A stretch of 34,634 nt of DNA from contig CACJED010000010.1 in NCBI GenBank assembly GCA_902592285.1, positions 1 to 34,634 of the forward strand, read 5' to 3'. This document shows, one piece after another, positions 23,586 to 32,594 of this stretch. A program made the translations under genes and the position numbers. Origin of the DNA: an uncultured Pelagibacteraceae bacterium (GTDB taxonomy: Bacteria > Pseudomonadota > Alphaproteobacteria > Pelagibacterales > Pelagibacteraceae). The notes beneath the pieces are model-generated. The model searched no databases. It was given only the letters and a program-made list of their open reading frames with translations, and was not told the origin of the DNA. Within the stretch, counting starts at the first letter, position 1. The number at the start of each line of letters is the position of its first letter.

Positions 23586-25990
23586 AGATTACATATGATT
23601 GGTTAAAAGATCATTTAAAAATAAATGCTAAAGAAGATAAACTTCTTGAGAAACTAACAGACATAGGTCTTGAGGTTGAGAGTATAGAAAACTTATCTGA
23701 GGGATTAGATTTATTTAAGATAGCAAAAATTGTAAAAACAGAAAAACATCCAAATGCAGATAGACTTAAGGTTTGTGATGTTGATGTTGGTAACAAAAAA
23801 ATTATAAGAGTTGTTTGTGGGGCTGTAAATGCAAGAGAGGGACTTTATACTGTGTATGCTCCACCAGGCGCAATTATCCCAAAAAATAAAACTAAACTTG
23901 TTGTTGCCAAAATTAGAGATGTTACATCTTATGGAATGCTTTGCTCCGAATTTGAATTGAATTTATCAGATGAAAGTGATGGGATTATTGAACTGTCGTC
24001 ATCCAAATATGCAAAAAGTATCGGAAAAAGTTATTTTTCTAAATCAAGGTCTAATATTATCGATTTATCAATTACACCAAATAGACCAGATTGTCTTGGT
24101 GTTCGGGGGATAGCGAGAGATTTATCAGCTGCAGGTTTTGGAAATTTAAAACCAGAAAAAGATAAAAAAATTAAATCTAATAAAAAACAGAATTTAAAAG
24201 TAAAAATAACAAAAGAAAAAGATCAAGGCTGTTTATCTTTTGGTAGCTGCTTGATAACTAAGGTCAAAAATACAGAAAGTCCTCAATGGTTGAAAGATAA
24301 ATTAATTTCTATAGGTCAAAAACCAATATCTGCAATTGTAGATGTTACAAATTATGTAATGATTGATATTAATCGTCCTTTGCACGCATATGATGCAGAT
24401 AAAATTGAGAAGGGAATAATTGTTAGAAATTCAAAATCAGGAGAAGAATTTACTGCTCTAGATAATAAAAATTATAAATTAGATGATGGAATGTGTGTAA
24501 TAAGTGATAACAAAGGCGTTTTAGGTCTAGGAGGAATTATTGGAGGCACAAGATCTGGTACAGAGCTAGACACTAAAAATGTTTTATTAGAGTCGGCTTA
24601 TTTTGATCCAAGATCAATTAGAAAAACTGCTAAAAAATTGAATATTGATACAGATGCAAAATTTAGATTTGAAAGAGGCATTGATCAGTTATCTATTGAA
24701 GATGGATTAAATAAAGCAGCTTACTTAATTAAGGAAATTTGTGGTGGTGAAATTAGTAAAATAGACATTCAAAAAAATGGGTCTTACAAAAAAAAAGTAA
24801 TAAAATTTGATCCAAAAACATTTGAAAAAATTACTGGTTTTAAAATTTCAATAAAGGAAATGATAATCATTTTAGATAAACTTGGTTTCAAGTTAAAAAA
24901 AGAAAAAGAATTTTTTAAATTATCAATTCCATCTTGGAGACCAGATATTATTCAAGAAATTGATGTAGTAGAGGAGCTTGTAAGAATTAGTGGCTATGAG
25001 AAAATAAAAATTGAAAATCCTATTAAAGAAAGATCAAAAAATACTTTAAATCCAACACAAAAGTTATTTCATTTTCTTCAAAGGGCAGTAGCATCCAAAG
25101 GGTATAAGGAAGCAATTACTTGGTCTTTTACAGATGCTAAATATAATGATCACTTTAAAGAAAATAATAAAGAAATAAAAATTGTAAATCCAATTAGCTC
25201 TGAATTGGGAGTATTAAGAAATTCTATTTTTTCAAATCTTGTGATGTACTTGAGCAAAAACTTAGATAGAGGAATTAAAGATTTATCAATATTTGAAATT
25301 GGGCCAATATTTTACGGTTCACAACCTGGAGATCAGAATACAGTTATTTGTGGTTTGTCAGCTGGAAAAAAATCTAGACTCTCATGGATTGAAAAAGAGA
25401 GAAATGTCGATGTTTTTGATATTAAACGAGATGTTATACAAACTTTAGTAGAAGCAGGTTATGATGCAGAAAAATTTTATTTAGACGATGTATCTCCAAA
25501 TTATTATCATCCAGGAAAATCAGGCAGAATATTTTTAAATAAGGAGAAAGATAAAGTGGCTGTTTATTTTGGCGAAATTCATCCAAATATTCTTAAAACT
25601 CTAGATATTAAATCAGAGTCTTTAGTAGGTTTTGAAATATTTCTAGATAATTTAAAATTACCAAAAAAACCTTTAAAAGATCTGAAAACAAAATATTCAG
25701 TATCCGAATTTCAAAAATCCGAAAGAGACTTTGCATTTATTGTTGATAAAAAAATTAGTGTGCAAGATTTAGTAAGCATAATATCAAATATTGAAAAAAA
25801 TTTAATTTCAAATGTCAAAGTATTTGATGTTTACGAAGGAGATAATATTCCTGAAAATCAAAAATCAATTGCTATAAATGTTACTATTCAATCATTGGAA
25901 AAAACTTTAACAGATAATGATTTAGAAAAAATTAATAATTTGATAATAGAAACAGTTGAAAATAAAACTGGTGCTAAAATACGTTCCTAA
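23582..25990 (+). CDS. pheT: phenylalanyl-tRNA synthetase beta subunit
   Basis: 802 residues, normal for bacterial PheT (about 790-810). Domains in order: N-terminal helix-turn and tRNA-binding OB domain (about 40-150, [15 protein letters not shown]), B3/B4 editing domain (about 220-390, including [11 protein letters not shown] and [10 protein letters not shown]), B5 domain (about 400-480, ending in [12 protein letters not shown]), a pseudo-catalytic domain, and the C-terminal ferredoxin-fold anticodon-binding domain (about 710-802, [12 protein letters not shown]). Partner of PheS. lepA follows 8 bases after the stop; the E. coli operon has ihfA in this place. Confidence 0.98.
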   Translation: MKITYDWLKDHLKINAKEDKLLEKLTDIGLEVESIENLSEGLDLFKIAKIVKTEKHPNADRLKVCDVDVGNKKIIRVVCGAVNAREGLYTVYAPPGAIIPKNKTKLVVAKIRDVTSYGMLCSEFELNLSDESDGIIELSSSKYAKSIGKSYFSKSRSNIIDLSITPNRPDCLGVRGIARDLSAAGFGNLKPEKDKKIKSNKKQNLKVKITKEKDQGCLSFGSCLITKVKNTESPQWLKDKLISIGQKPISAIVDVTNYVMIDINRPLHAYDADKIEKGIIVRNSKSGEEFTALDNKNYKLDDGMCVISDNKGVLGLGGIIGGTRSGTELDTKNVLLESAYFDPRSIRKTAKKLNIDTDAKFRFERGIDQLSIEDGLNKAAYLIKEICGGEISKIDIQKNGSYKKKVIKFDPKTFEKITGFKISIKEMIIILDKLGFKLKKEKEFFKLSIPSWRPDIIQEIDVVEELVRISGYEKIKIENPIKERSKNTLNPTQKLFHFLQRAVASKGYKEAITWSFTDAKYNDHFKENNKEIKIVNPISSELGVLRNSIFSNLVMYLSKNLDRGIKDLSIFEIGPIFYGSQPGDQNTVICGLSAGKKSRLSWIEKERNVDVFDIKRDVIQTLVEAGYDAEKFYLDDVSPNYYHPGKSGRIFLNKEKDKVAVYFGEIHPNILKTLDIKSESLVGFEIFLDNLKLPKKPLKDLKTKYSVSEFQKSERDFAFIVDKKISVQDLVSIISNIEKNLISNVKVFDVYEGDNIPENQKSIAINVTIQSLEKTLTDNDLEKINNLIIETVENKTGAKIRS

Positions 25991-25998
25991 AATAATTA

Positions 25999-27804
25999 AT
26001 GAGTTCGATTGATAATATAAGAAATTTTGCAATTATTGCACATATTGATCATGGTAAATCTACTATAGCCGATAGAATTATTCATAGTTGTGGTGGATTA
26101 ACAGAAAGAGAAATGAAAGCTCAAGTTTTAGACTCTATGGATATTGAACGTGAAAGAGGAATTACAATTAAAGCTCAAACAGTTAAGTTAAATTATAAAG
26201 CTAAAAATGGAAAAAATTTTATTTTAAATATTATTGATACCCCAGGGCATGTAGATTTTAGTTATGAAGTAAGTAGATCTTTATATGCATGTGAAGGTTC
26301 AATTTTAATCGTAGATAGCACACAAGGTGTAGAAGCTCAAACTTTAGCTAATGTTTATCAAGCTTTAGATACAAATCATGAGATTGTACCAGTTTTAAAC
26401 AAAGTTGACTTACCTGCATCAGATTTAGATAGAACAAAAAAACAAATTGAAGAAGTGATAGGAATTGATACTGAAAATGCAATTCCATGTTCAGGTAAAA
26501 CTGGCGAAGGTATAGAGGATATTTTAGAACAAATAATCAAAACATTACCTGCACCAAAAGGAAAAAGCTCAGCAGATCTAAAATGTTTATTGGTTGATAG
26601 TTGGTATGACACATATCTAGGAGTAGTGATTTTAGTAAGAGTGATAGATGGTAAACTTTCAAAACATATGAAAATAAAAATGATGTCTTCCAATCAAGAA
26701 TATATTGTTGAAAAAGTTGGGGTTTTTACTCCAAAAGCAGTGGATATAAATGAATTAAAAACAGGTGAAATTGGATTTATTACAACAGGAATTAAAGTTT
26801 TATCTGAAACAAAAGTAGGAGATACAATCTGTGATGCTTCGAAACCCTTAAAAGAAGCTTTGCCAGGATTTAAACCAAGTAAACCGGTAGTATTCTGTGG
26901 GCTCTTTCCAGTAGATAGTTCTGAGTTTCAAAAACTTAAAGACGGTTTAGCTAAATTACAATTAAATGATGCAAGTTTTTCGTTCGAACCAGAGTCTTCA
27001 TCTGCTTTGGGCCTTGGTTTTAGATGTGGTTTTTTGGGTCTACTTCATTTAGAAATCGTAACTGAAAGACTTGAAAGAGAATTTGATGTTAATTTATTAA
27101 CCACAACTCCAGGTGTTGTTTATAAAGTTCATTATAATAATGGAAATGTCATTGATTTACAAAATCCTTCAAGTTTACCTGATCCTACTTTAATTAATTA
27201 TATAGAGGAACCTTGGATAAAAGCTACAATTATTACACCTGAACAATATTTAGGTTCTATAATAAAAATGTGCCAGGATAAAAGAGGAATTCAAACTAAT
27301 TTAAGTTACTCGGGAAATAGAGCAGTTGTTAATTACGAACTTCCACTTAATGAAGTTGTTTTTGATTTTAATGATCGTCTAAAATCTATGACAAGTGGTT
27401 ATGCAAGTTTTGATTATGAAATTATAGAACATAGAGAAGGTGATTTAGTTAAACTTGGAATTTTAGTTAATGGTGAGTCGGTTGATGCATTAGCCATGAT
27501 GATACACAGAGATTTTGCACAAAAAATAGGAAGGGATGTATGTGAAAAATTGAAGGACCTCATACCTAGGCACAATTTTATGATACCGGTCCAAGCTGCA
27601 ATAGGTGGTAAAATTATTGCCAGAGAAACAATCAAAGGTTTTAAAAAAGATGTTTTAACCAAAATTCATGGAGGTGGCGCTACAGATAGAAAAAGAAAAT
27701 TATTAGAAAAACAAAAAAAAGGTAAAGCCAGATCTAAACAATTTGGAAGAGTAGAAATTCCTCAGGAGGCGTTTATAGGTGTTCTAAAAATTGCTAAAGA
27801 TTAA
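25999..27804 (+). CDS. lepA: elongation factor 4 (LepA)
   Basis: 601-residue translational GTPase that acts on ribosomes and has been tied to back-translocation or to initiation/assembly. G motifs: AHIDHGKST (14-22), the switch region [17 protein letters not shown] and NKVDLP; then the EF-G-like domains II, III and V. The LepA-specific C-terminal domain carries the signature [17 protein letters not shown] near the end. Standard length. Last gene of the rightward translation block; its 3' end overlaps the convergent GT61 gene by 11 bases, and no terminator hairpin is visible between the two. Confidence 0.98.
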   Translation: MSSIDNIRNFAIIAHIDHGKSTIADRIIHSCGGLTEREMKAQVLDSMDIERERGITIKAQTVKLNYKAKNGKNFILNIIDTPGHVDFSYEVSRSLYACEGSILIVDSTQGVEAQTLANVYQALDTNHEIVPVLNKVDLPASDLDRTKKQIEEVIGIDTENAIPCSGKTGEGIEDILEQIIKTLPAPKGKSSADLKCLLVDSWYDTYLGVVILVRVIDGKLSKHMKIKMMSSNQEYIVEKVGVFTPKAVDINELKTGEIGFITTGIKVLSETKVGDTICDASKPLKEALPGFKPSKPVVFCGLFPVDSSEFQKLKDGLAKLQLNDASFSFEPESSSALGLGFRCGFLGLLHLEIVTERLEREFDVNLLTTTPGVVYKVHYNNGNVIDLQNPSSLPDPTLINYIEEPWIKATIITPEQYLGSIIKMCQDKRGIQTNLSYSGNRAVVNYELPLNEVVFDFNDRLKSMTSGYASFDYEIIEHREGDLVKLGILVNGESVDALAMMIHRDFAQKIGRDVCEKLKDLIPRHNFMIPVQAAIGGKIIARETIKGFKKDVLTKIHGGGATDRKRKLLEKQKKGKARSKQFGRVEIPQEAFIGVLKIAKD

Positions 27805-28891
27805 TTATTTTCTCTATTAACTTTAGGTCTTTTTTTTCTATGTTAATTCTAAATGGATAATTTGAATCAGTATTATCTGGCTTTGTTTTTATTCTAAAAT
27901 ACTTTAAATTTAAAATCTTACTTATTCTTTCACACTTTTTATTAGGATGATCAGCAGGTATTATTTCAATTATTTTTGTTCCAGGTTTACAAAAAATTAT
28001 ATTTGTTAAAGATGCTCCATGAGCACCAATTATTATAGAAGAATCATTAAATAGTTTTATTTGATTTTTAAAAGTTAATAATTCTGGTTTGTAAGATTTA
28101 AAATTTTTTTTCTTAATAAATCTATTTAGAGTGCCTGGATTATTTATCTGACAATGATTATAAGAAGATTTTGAACGATCTAGAAATATTTTTTTTCTCT
28201 GACTATTTTTATTATCTTTTAAAAACAATTTTCTATTTCTGGTAATAATCCAGCTAGGTATTTCATTAACTGAATTATGAATATGGCCTTTCGTATACCA
28301 TGGGTGATCTACTGCATAAATTTCATCTGCAATTATATGATTGTGTTTTTTTGAACTTAAAAGTTTATTTTCATATATACCTAAAGTTTTTAAAATTTTG
28401 ATTTGCCAATTTTTTGGATCTGCAATATAAAAATAGTCTATTTTATCTAAACCTATTTTAGAGCTAAGAAGATATATTTTTGGTATAATATCGAAAATGA
28501 AGTGAAAGTAATTATTCCCACTTGCACCTTGACAAAGATTAAAAACTCTACCTTTAATTTTTTTAACAAAAGACGGAGTACCTTTTACTAAAGCACAATT
28601 ATATTTAGAGACACGCAGTATTCCATATGCTTGTTGAAAAGAAATATTTGGTAAGATTAAATTGTTTTTTATAATAGCTACATTTTCATTATTATCAGTA
28701 TAAATTCTCGCATTTTTAACTATATAAATTTGATACTTTCCATTTTTAAAAGTTTTAAATAATGAGTTGTTAATATCTATTTTTTTTATAAGACCATTTG
28801 TTGTTTTTGGGAGGAATATTTCACCATATAAAAATTTAAAAAATAATCTTATTAAAGACTTATAATATAATTTTAATTTTTTCTTAATCAT
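27794..28891 (-). CDS. GT61-family (DUF563) glycosyltransferase
   Basis: 365 residues. The family signature is visible in two parts: [20 protein letters not shown] (about 136-155) and [20 protein letters not shown] (about 304-323, with IEIIP after it), the typical C-terminal part of DUF563/GT61 enzymes. Family members transfer pentoses or N-acetylglucosamine; bacterial members occur in capsule and LPS clusters. The very basic N-terminus ([20 protein letters not shown]) suggests attachment to the inner face of the membrane. Starts only 23 bases from the divergent oxidoreductase gene. First gene of the glycan island; strongly Lys/Ile/Asn-rich. The exact sugar cannot be told. Confidence 0.85.
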   Translation of the reverse strand: MIKKKLKLYYKSLIRLFFKFLYGEIFLPKTTNGLIKKIDINNSLFKTFKNGKYQIYIVKNARIYTDNNENVAIIKNNLILPNISFQQAYGILRVSKYNCALVKGTPSFVKKIKGRVFNLCQGASGNNYFHFIFDIIPKIYLLSSKIGLDKIDYFYIADPKNWQIKILKTLGIYENKLLSSKKHNHIIADEIYAVDHPWYTKGHIHNSVNEIPSWIITRNRKLFLKDNKNSQRKKIFLDRSKSSYNHCQINNPGTLNRFIKKKNFKSYKPELLTFKNQIKLFNDSSIIIGAHGASLTNIIFCKPGTKIIEIIPADHPNKKCERISKILNLKYFRIKTKPDNTDSNYPFRINIEKKDLKLIEKIINL

Positions 28892-28914
28892 GTATTGTAA
28901 ATTATCAATTGTAA

Positions 28915-29946
28915 ATGAAACATATAGTTAAATGGGGCATTATCGGATTAGGAAACATAGCATATCATTTTGCAAAATCATTTTATAATCTAGATAATGC
29001 AAAATTGGTAGCAGTAGCAAGTAATTCTGAGGAAAAATTATTAAGATTTAAGGAAAATTTTGATATTAAAAATGAGAATTTATACAATGATTATGAAAAA
29101 ATTTTAGAAGATAAAAATTTAGATATTATATACATAGCTCTACCAAATAGTTTACACTTTAAATGGGCACTTAGAGGAATTGATAAAAAAAAAAATATTT
29201 TAATTGAAAAACCTAGTTTTACTTCCACCAATCAAACAGAACAAATATTTAATCATAAAAATTTTGGGCATATATTTTTTAGTGAAGGATATATGTACAA
29301 ATACCATCCACAAATAATTGAGACTATTAAACTTATAAAATCAGGAGAAATTGGTAAGCCTATTCAAATGAAAACAAATTGTGGAATGAATTTAATTTAT
29401 AAAAAAAATTTTTTGGGTTTTAAACGAAAAAAATTAGATTTAAAAAAAAGAATTTTTAATAAAAAGTTAGATGGTGGTGTTATTTTTGATCTTGGCTGTT
29501 ACACTAGCTCAATTAGTTTAATGATTGCTTCATTGATTGAAAATGTTGATTTGTCAAATTTTGTTATTAAAGATATTAAAACAAAATATCTTGATAAGAA
29601 TCTAGACGTTCATAGTTGTGCAAAAATAAATTTTGATGATAAATTTACATCAAAAGTTACAACTTCTTTTATAGAAGACATTGGTAATGCGACATTTATT
29701 GAATGTGAAAATGGTAAAATTCAAATAGAAAATAGTTGGAATCCTAGGTCAAGTAAAATTAAAATTTTGAGCAATAATGAGAGAACTCTAGAATTTAAAG
29801 ACTTTAGTGATTTATATCATTTAGAAATTAAAAATATAAGTAACGATATTATTTCGGATAAAAAAGAAGCTTCTTTTCCTGGTACTAAAAAGATAGATAT
29901 TTTATTAAACTCAAAAATAATTAATAATTGGACTAATGAGCTCTAA
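28915..29946 (+). CDS. Gfo/Idh/MocA-family oxidoreductase
   Basis: 343 residues, NAD(P)-dependent dehydrogenase family. N-terminal Rossmann fold with GIIGLGNIA (8-16), VAVASNSEEK, ALPNSLH (75-81) and the hallmark E98-K99-P100 motif; the C-terminal alpha/beta domain follows, with SEGYMYKYHPQ and GVIFDLGCY. Such enzymes in glycan clusters oxidise or epimerise nucleotide sugars or inositols; the substrate here is unknown. It contains an 11-A run at 29185-29195. Overlaps the following GT17 gene by 11 bases, which supports joint transcription. Confidence 0.88.
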   Translation: MKHIVKWGIIGLGNIAYHFAKSFYNLDNAKLVAVASNSEEKLLRFKENFDIKNENLYNDYEKILEDKNLDIIYIALPNSLHFKWALRGIDKKKNILIEKPSFTSTNQTEQIFNHKNFGHIFFSEGYMYKYHPQIIETIKLIKSGEIGKPIQMKTNCGMNLIYKKNFLGFKRKKLDLKKRIFNKKLDGGVIFDLGCYTSSISLMIASLIENVDLSNFVIKDIKTKYLDKNLDVHSCAKINFDDKFTSKVTTSFIEDIGNATFIECENGKIQIENSWNPRSSKIKILSNNERTLEFKDFSDLYHLEIKNISNDIISDKKEASFPGTKKIDILLNSKIINNWTNEL

Positions 29947-30739
29947 AATAATTGATTGTATTACTTTTTTTGATAACAATTTTATGTTTGATCTTAGATT
30001 TAATATTTTGAAAGATGTTGTAGATACTTTCGTAATTTGTGAGTCAAAATACGATCATAGAAATAAATTAAAAAATTTAAATTTTGATAAAAAATATCTC
30101 TCTGATAAAAAAATTAAATACTTTATATTAGAAAAACCATTTCCTGAAAAATTTGATTTGTGGAAAAATCAAGCAATTCAGAGAGAATATTTACTTCATA
30201 GCTTGGATTTTGCTGAAAATGAAGATTTAATTTTTTTTTCAGATCCAGATGAAATACCTGATCCTAAAATTTTGAAAAACTTTTGTTTAAGAAAAAAATA
30301 TGGAATTTTTTTTCAAAATTGTTTTAACTATAAGTTTAATATTTTTAATCCATATGAAACTCCCTGGGAAGGAACTAGAGTTTGTAAAAAAAAACATTTA
30401 AAATCTATAGATTTTATGAGACAAAAAATTAAATCAAAAAATTTAGATTATGGATTTCATAGAATAGATAAAGAAAAAAATATTGAGATTTTTGAAAATG
30501 CAGGTTGGCATTTTAATAATATAATGTCTCCAGAATTAATTTCTTTAAAATTAAAAACTTTTGCACATACAGAATTTAGTGGGAGTAGATTTTCAGATGT
30601 TAACGTTATAAAAAATAAAATTAAGAATAAAATTGATCTATTCGAGAGAGGCCACATTTATAAAAAAGTCGATATAGACGAGTCTTTCCCAAGTTATTTG
30701 ATTGAAAATCTTGAAAAATATAAGCATTATATATCTTAA
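29936..30739 (+). CDS. GT17-like glycosyltransferase
   Basis: 267 residues resembling glycosyltransferase family 17, known from the animal beta-1,4-mannosyl-glycoprotein N-acetylglucosaminyltransferase and with bacterial relatives in surface-glycan loci. Family-like features: the start IIDCITFFDNNFMFDLRFNIL, VICESKYDHRNK, the QAIQREYLL segment, and the metal/nucleotide-sugar site SDPDEIPDP (D103, D105, E106). AGWHFNNIMSPELISLKLKT also matches the family pattern. No signal peptide or clear membrane span. The sugar and acceptor in bacteria are not established. Its stop lies 2 bases before tRNA-Ser, so the tRNA may be excised from a joint transcript. Confidence 0.82.
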   Translation: MSSKIIDCITFFDNNFMFDLRFNILKDVVDTFVICESKYDHRNKLKNLNFDKKYLSDKKIKYFILEKPFPEKFDLWKNQAIQREYLLHSLDFAENEDLIFFSDPDEIPDPKILKNFCLRKKYGIFFQNCFNYKFNIFNPYETPWEGTRVCKKKHLKSIDFMRQKIKSKNLDYGFHRIDKEKNIEIFENAGWHFNNIMSPELISLKLKTFAHTEFSGSRFSDVNVIKNKIKNKIDLFERGHIYKKVDIDESFPSYLIENLEKYKHYIS

Positions 30740-30741
30740 AT

Positions 30742-30831
30742 GGAGAGGTGGCCGAGCGGTTTAAGGCGCACGCTTGGAAAGCGTGTAAAGGGTTTTCTCT
30801 TTCATGGGTTCGAATCCCATTCTCTCCGCCA
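30742..30831 (+). tRNA. tRNA-Ser (anticodon GGA)
   Basis: 90 bases including encoded CCA. Acceptor GGAGAGG pairs with the 3' strand before discriminator G (last pair G-U), anticodon stem CACGC/GCGTG with loop TTGGAAA (anticodon GGA, reading UCC/UCU), a long variable arm (AAAGGG...CTCTTT region) as in all serine tRNAs, and T arm GGGTTCGAATCCC. It sits inside the glycan island, 2 bases after the GT17 stop and 41 bases before the GT2 start. No repeat of its 3' end was noticed elsewhere in the window. Confidence 0.97.
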
Positions 30832-30860
30832 AATTTAATTTTTTTAAAGAAACTATTCAG

Positions 30861-30866
30861 TATAAT
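30861..30866 (+). promoter_or_regulatory. -10 box close to GT2 start
   Basis: TATAAT ending 6 bases before the ATG at 30873. If active, it would give a leaderless mRNA, as proposed for the GT4 gene at 18239. The -35 region lies at the tRNA end and T-run and is poor. Chance occurrence is likely enough in this AT-rich spacer. Confidence 0.25.
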
Positions 30867-30872
30867 AAACAA

Positions 30873-31766
30873 ATGTTAAATATAAATGACTATAGCTCAG
30901 TTACAATAGTAATAGTATTATATAAAGAGTCTTTTGATTTAGTAAATAAAACACTTCAAACTCTTAAAAATTACAAAATTGTTATAATCGATAATGCCAA
31001 TAATAATGAATTAAAAAAAAAAATTTTAAAAAATTTTAAAATTTACAAATATTTATTAAATAAAAAAAACAACGGATTTTCAGCCGGTTATAATCAAGGA
31101 ATAAAATTAAGCACTACAAAGTTTACATTGGTTTTAGGACCAGATTGTTTAATAACAAACAAAGATATTTATGTTTTGACTAAAAAACTTTCTTTTTATG
31201 AAAATACTATAATGATAACCCCAACTGCTTATAGTCAACAAAATGAACCGACATATTCTGGTGGACCACTTCCAGAAAATGGTAAAAAAGATAAAGTTTT
31301 AAATTTAGAGGGAGATGTATGTGTTGAAAGTGCTTTAGGTGCATGTATGTTATTTAAAACAGATGATTTTAAAATGAATGATTTATTATTTGATGAAAAT
31401 TTTTTTTTATATTTTTCAGATGATGACTTATGTAGAAAAATTAAATCAATCAATAAATCTATTGTACAAACTAAAGATGCAATTTGTATTCATCAGCATG
31501 GTATTATCAAAGTAAAAAGTAGATTTATGAAAATATATATTAGAGAATTTAATTTTACCCATGATATGTTGTACTACTTTTATAAAACTAAAACTGAAAA
31601 ATCTTTAGAGATTATCAGAAAATTTCAAAAAAAAAGCAAAAGACATTACTTTTTATTATTTTTTAGATTATTAACATTCAGATTTTCAGATGTTGTTAAA
31701 ATTTATTCAAGATTATCAGCATTTAATAAGTTTAAATCAAAATATTTAAATAGAACTGTTAGATAA
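30873..31766 (+). CDS. GT2-family glycosyltransferase (rhamnosyltransferase-like)
   Basis: 297 residues from the ATG at 30873; an in-frame ATG at 30804 lies inside tRNA-Ser and is rejected as start. GT-A fold: VTIVIVLYKES near the start, IVIIDNANNN (36-45), NNGFSAGYNQGI (66-77), VLGPDCLI (87-94) in place of a DxD, and the family block ALGACMLFKTDDF followed by FDENFFLYFSDDDLC, as in WbbL-like O-antigen rhamnosyltransferases. IHQHG follows. Probably adds a deoxyhexose or hexose to a surface glycan from the cytoplasmic face. Contains an 11-A run at 31013-31023. The sugar is not predictable with confidence. Confidence 0.88.
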   Translation: MLNINDYSSVTIVIVLYKESFDLVNKTLQTLKNYKIVIIDNANNNELKKKILKNFKIYKYLLNKKNNGFSAGYNQGIKLSTTKFTLVLGPDCLITNKDIYVLTKKLSFYENTIMITPTAYSQQNEPTYSGGPLPENGKKDKVLNLEGDVCVESALGACMLFKTDDFKMNDLLFDENFFLYFSDDDLCRKIKSINKSIVQTKDAICIHQHGIIKVKSRFMKIYIREFNFTHDMLYYFYKTKTEKSLEIIRKFQKKSKRHYFLLFFRLLTFRFSDVVKIYSRLSAFNKFKSKYLNRTVR

Positions 31767-31793
31767 ATTTGAAATTTATTATATATACGAAGT

Positions 31794-32543
31794 ATGGGTC
31801 TAAGAACTTTTTTAAAAAAAAAAATTTATAATTTAAAGTTTTATAAACAAAAAAAATCAAATCTTAAAAATCAAACTATACTAGTAACAGGAGCTAGTTC
31901 AGGTATAGGGTTAGGAATTTGTGAAAAATTAATTCAAAATAATAAAATTATTGCTGTTTATAATAATAACTTTGTATCTTTATCAGAATTACAAAATTCA
32001 AATCTGATCAAGGTAAAATGTGATTTATTTGATTTAGATAATTATCAAGAAATTGAAAAACAAATTGTAAAGAATAATATTGATTTAATTATTAATTGTG
32101 CTGGACAGTTTGGATCAATTAATCAACAATTAACGGATATAGATTTTAATAATTTTTTGAATATCTTAAAATTAAATTCTTTGTCAATTTTAAAAATATT
32201 ACAAATAATGAGTAAAAATGACAGAATCAAATATATTAAAAAGATTATTAATATAAGTAGTTCTGGAGGAAGTATTGAAGAAAATAAACAAGGAAATGCT
32301 TATATTTATAGAACCAGCAAATCAGCCCTTAATTCTATCTCAAAAAATTTATCAATAGATTTAAAAAAAAAATACGGAACATCAGTAATTTCAATTGATC
32401 CAGGTAACGTAAAAACTGGGATGAATAATAAAGGATATCTGGCTAAGGAAAAATGCGCTGAATACATAATTGATATAATTTGTGAAGATCGAGATTATAA
32501 TGGTTCATTTATCAACCTACTAAAAAAAGATATACCATGGTAA
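31794..32543 (+). CDS. short-chain dehydrogenase/reductase
   Basis: 249-residue classical SDR with a basic N-terminal extension of about 26 residues. NAD(P) motif TGASSGIG (32-39), NCAG (101-104), catalytic serine among S155-S157, and Y172-x3-K176 (YRTSK), then IDPGNVKTGM. The active site looks complete. In this setting it probably reduces or oxidises a sugar or sugar-nucleotide, but the family is too broad for a substrate call. An 11-A run (31814-31824) sits at codons 7-10, where slippage would abolish the protein. Follows the GT2 gene by 27 bases; last gene of the glycan island before gyrB. Confidence 0.85.
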   Translation: MGLRTFLKKKIYNLKFYKQKKSNLKNQTILVTGASSGIGLGICEKLIQNNKIIAVYNNNFVSLSELQNSNLIKVKCDLFDLDNYQEIEKQIVKNNIDLIINCAGQFGSINQQLTDIDFNNFLNILKLNSLSILKILQIMSKNDRIKYIKKIINISSSGGSIEENKQGNAYIYRTSKSALNSISKNLSIDLKKKYGTSVISIDPGNVKTGMNNKGYLAKEKCAEYIIDIICEDRDYNGSFINLLKKDIPW

Positions 32544-32545
32544 AA

Positions 32546-32559
32546 TTAGCTATAGCTAA
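32546..32559. promoter_or_regulatory. 14-bp perfect palindrome before gyrB
   Basis: TTAGCTATAGCTAA reads the same on both strands. It starts 2 bases after the SDR stop and ends about 20 bases before TATAAT at 32580-32585, so it borders the -35 region of a possible gyrB promoter and fits an operator. As RNA it could form only a 5-bp stem with a TATA loop and has no U-run, so a terminator role is unlikely. Confidence 0.35.
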
Positions 32560-32579
32560 GATGTATCAGAGGCATGTTA

Positions 32580-32585
32580 TATAAT
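32580..32585 (+). promoter_or_regulatory. -10 box candidate for gyrB
   Basis: TATAAT 57 bases before the gyrB ATG at 32643. An extended -10-like TGATATAGT (32612-32620) nearer to the gene is an alternative. Neither has a convincing -35 box. gyrB promoters are often supercoiling-sensitive, but that cannot be judged here. Confidence 0.3.
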
Positions 32586-32594
32586 TTTAAGTAA

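Noticed and set aside
30621-30872. Minus-strand ORF with GIRTHERENPLHAF running through tRNA-Ser
   Set aside because: This is the well-known false protein produced by reading the complement of tRNA-Ser genes; the cloverleaf on the plus strand explains it.
30804-30872. N-terminal extension of the GT2 gene starting inside tRNA-Ser (MGSNPILSA...)
   Set aside because: The extension would be encoded by the tRNA 3' half; the ATG at 30873 directly precedes the conserved GT2 start.
27794-32543. Integrated mobile element at tRNA-Ser
   Set aside because: No integrase, transposase or repeat of the tRNA 3' end was found, so only a variable island is proposed.
32546-32559. Palindrome before gyrB read as a transcription terminator
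   Set aside because: Only a 5-bp stem with a 4-base loop and no following U-run.
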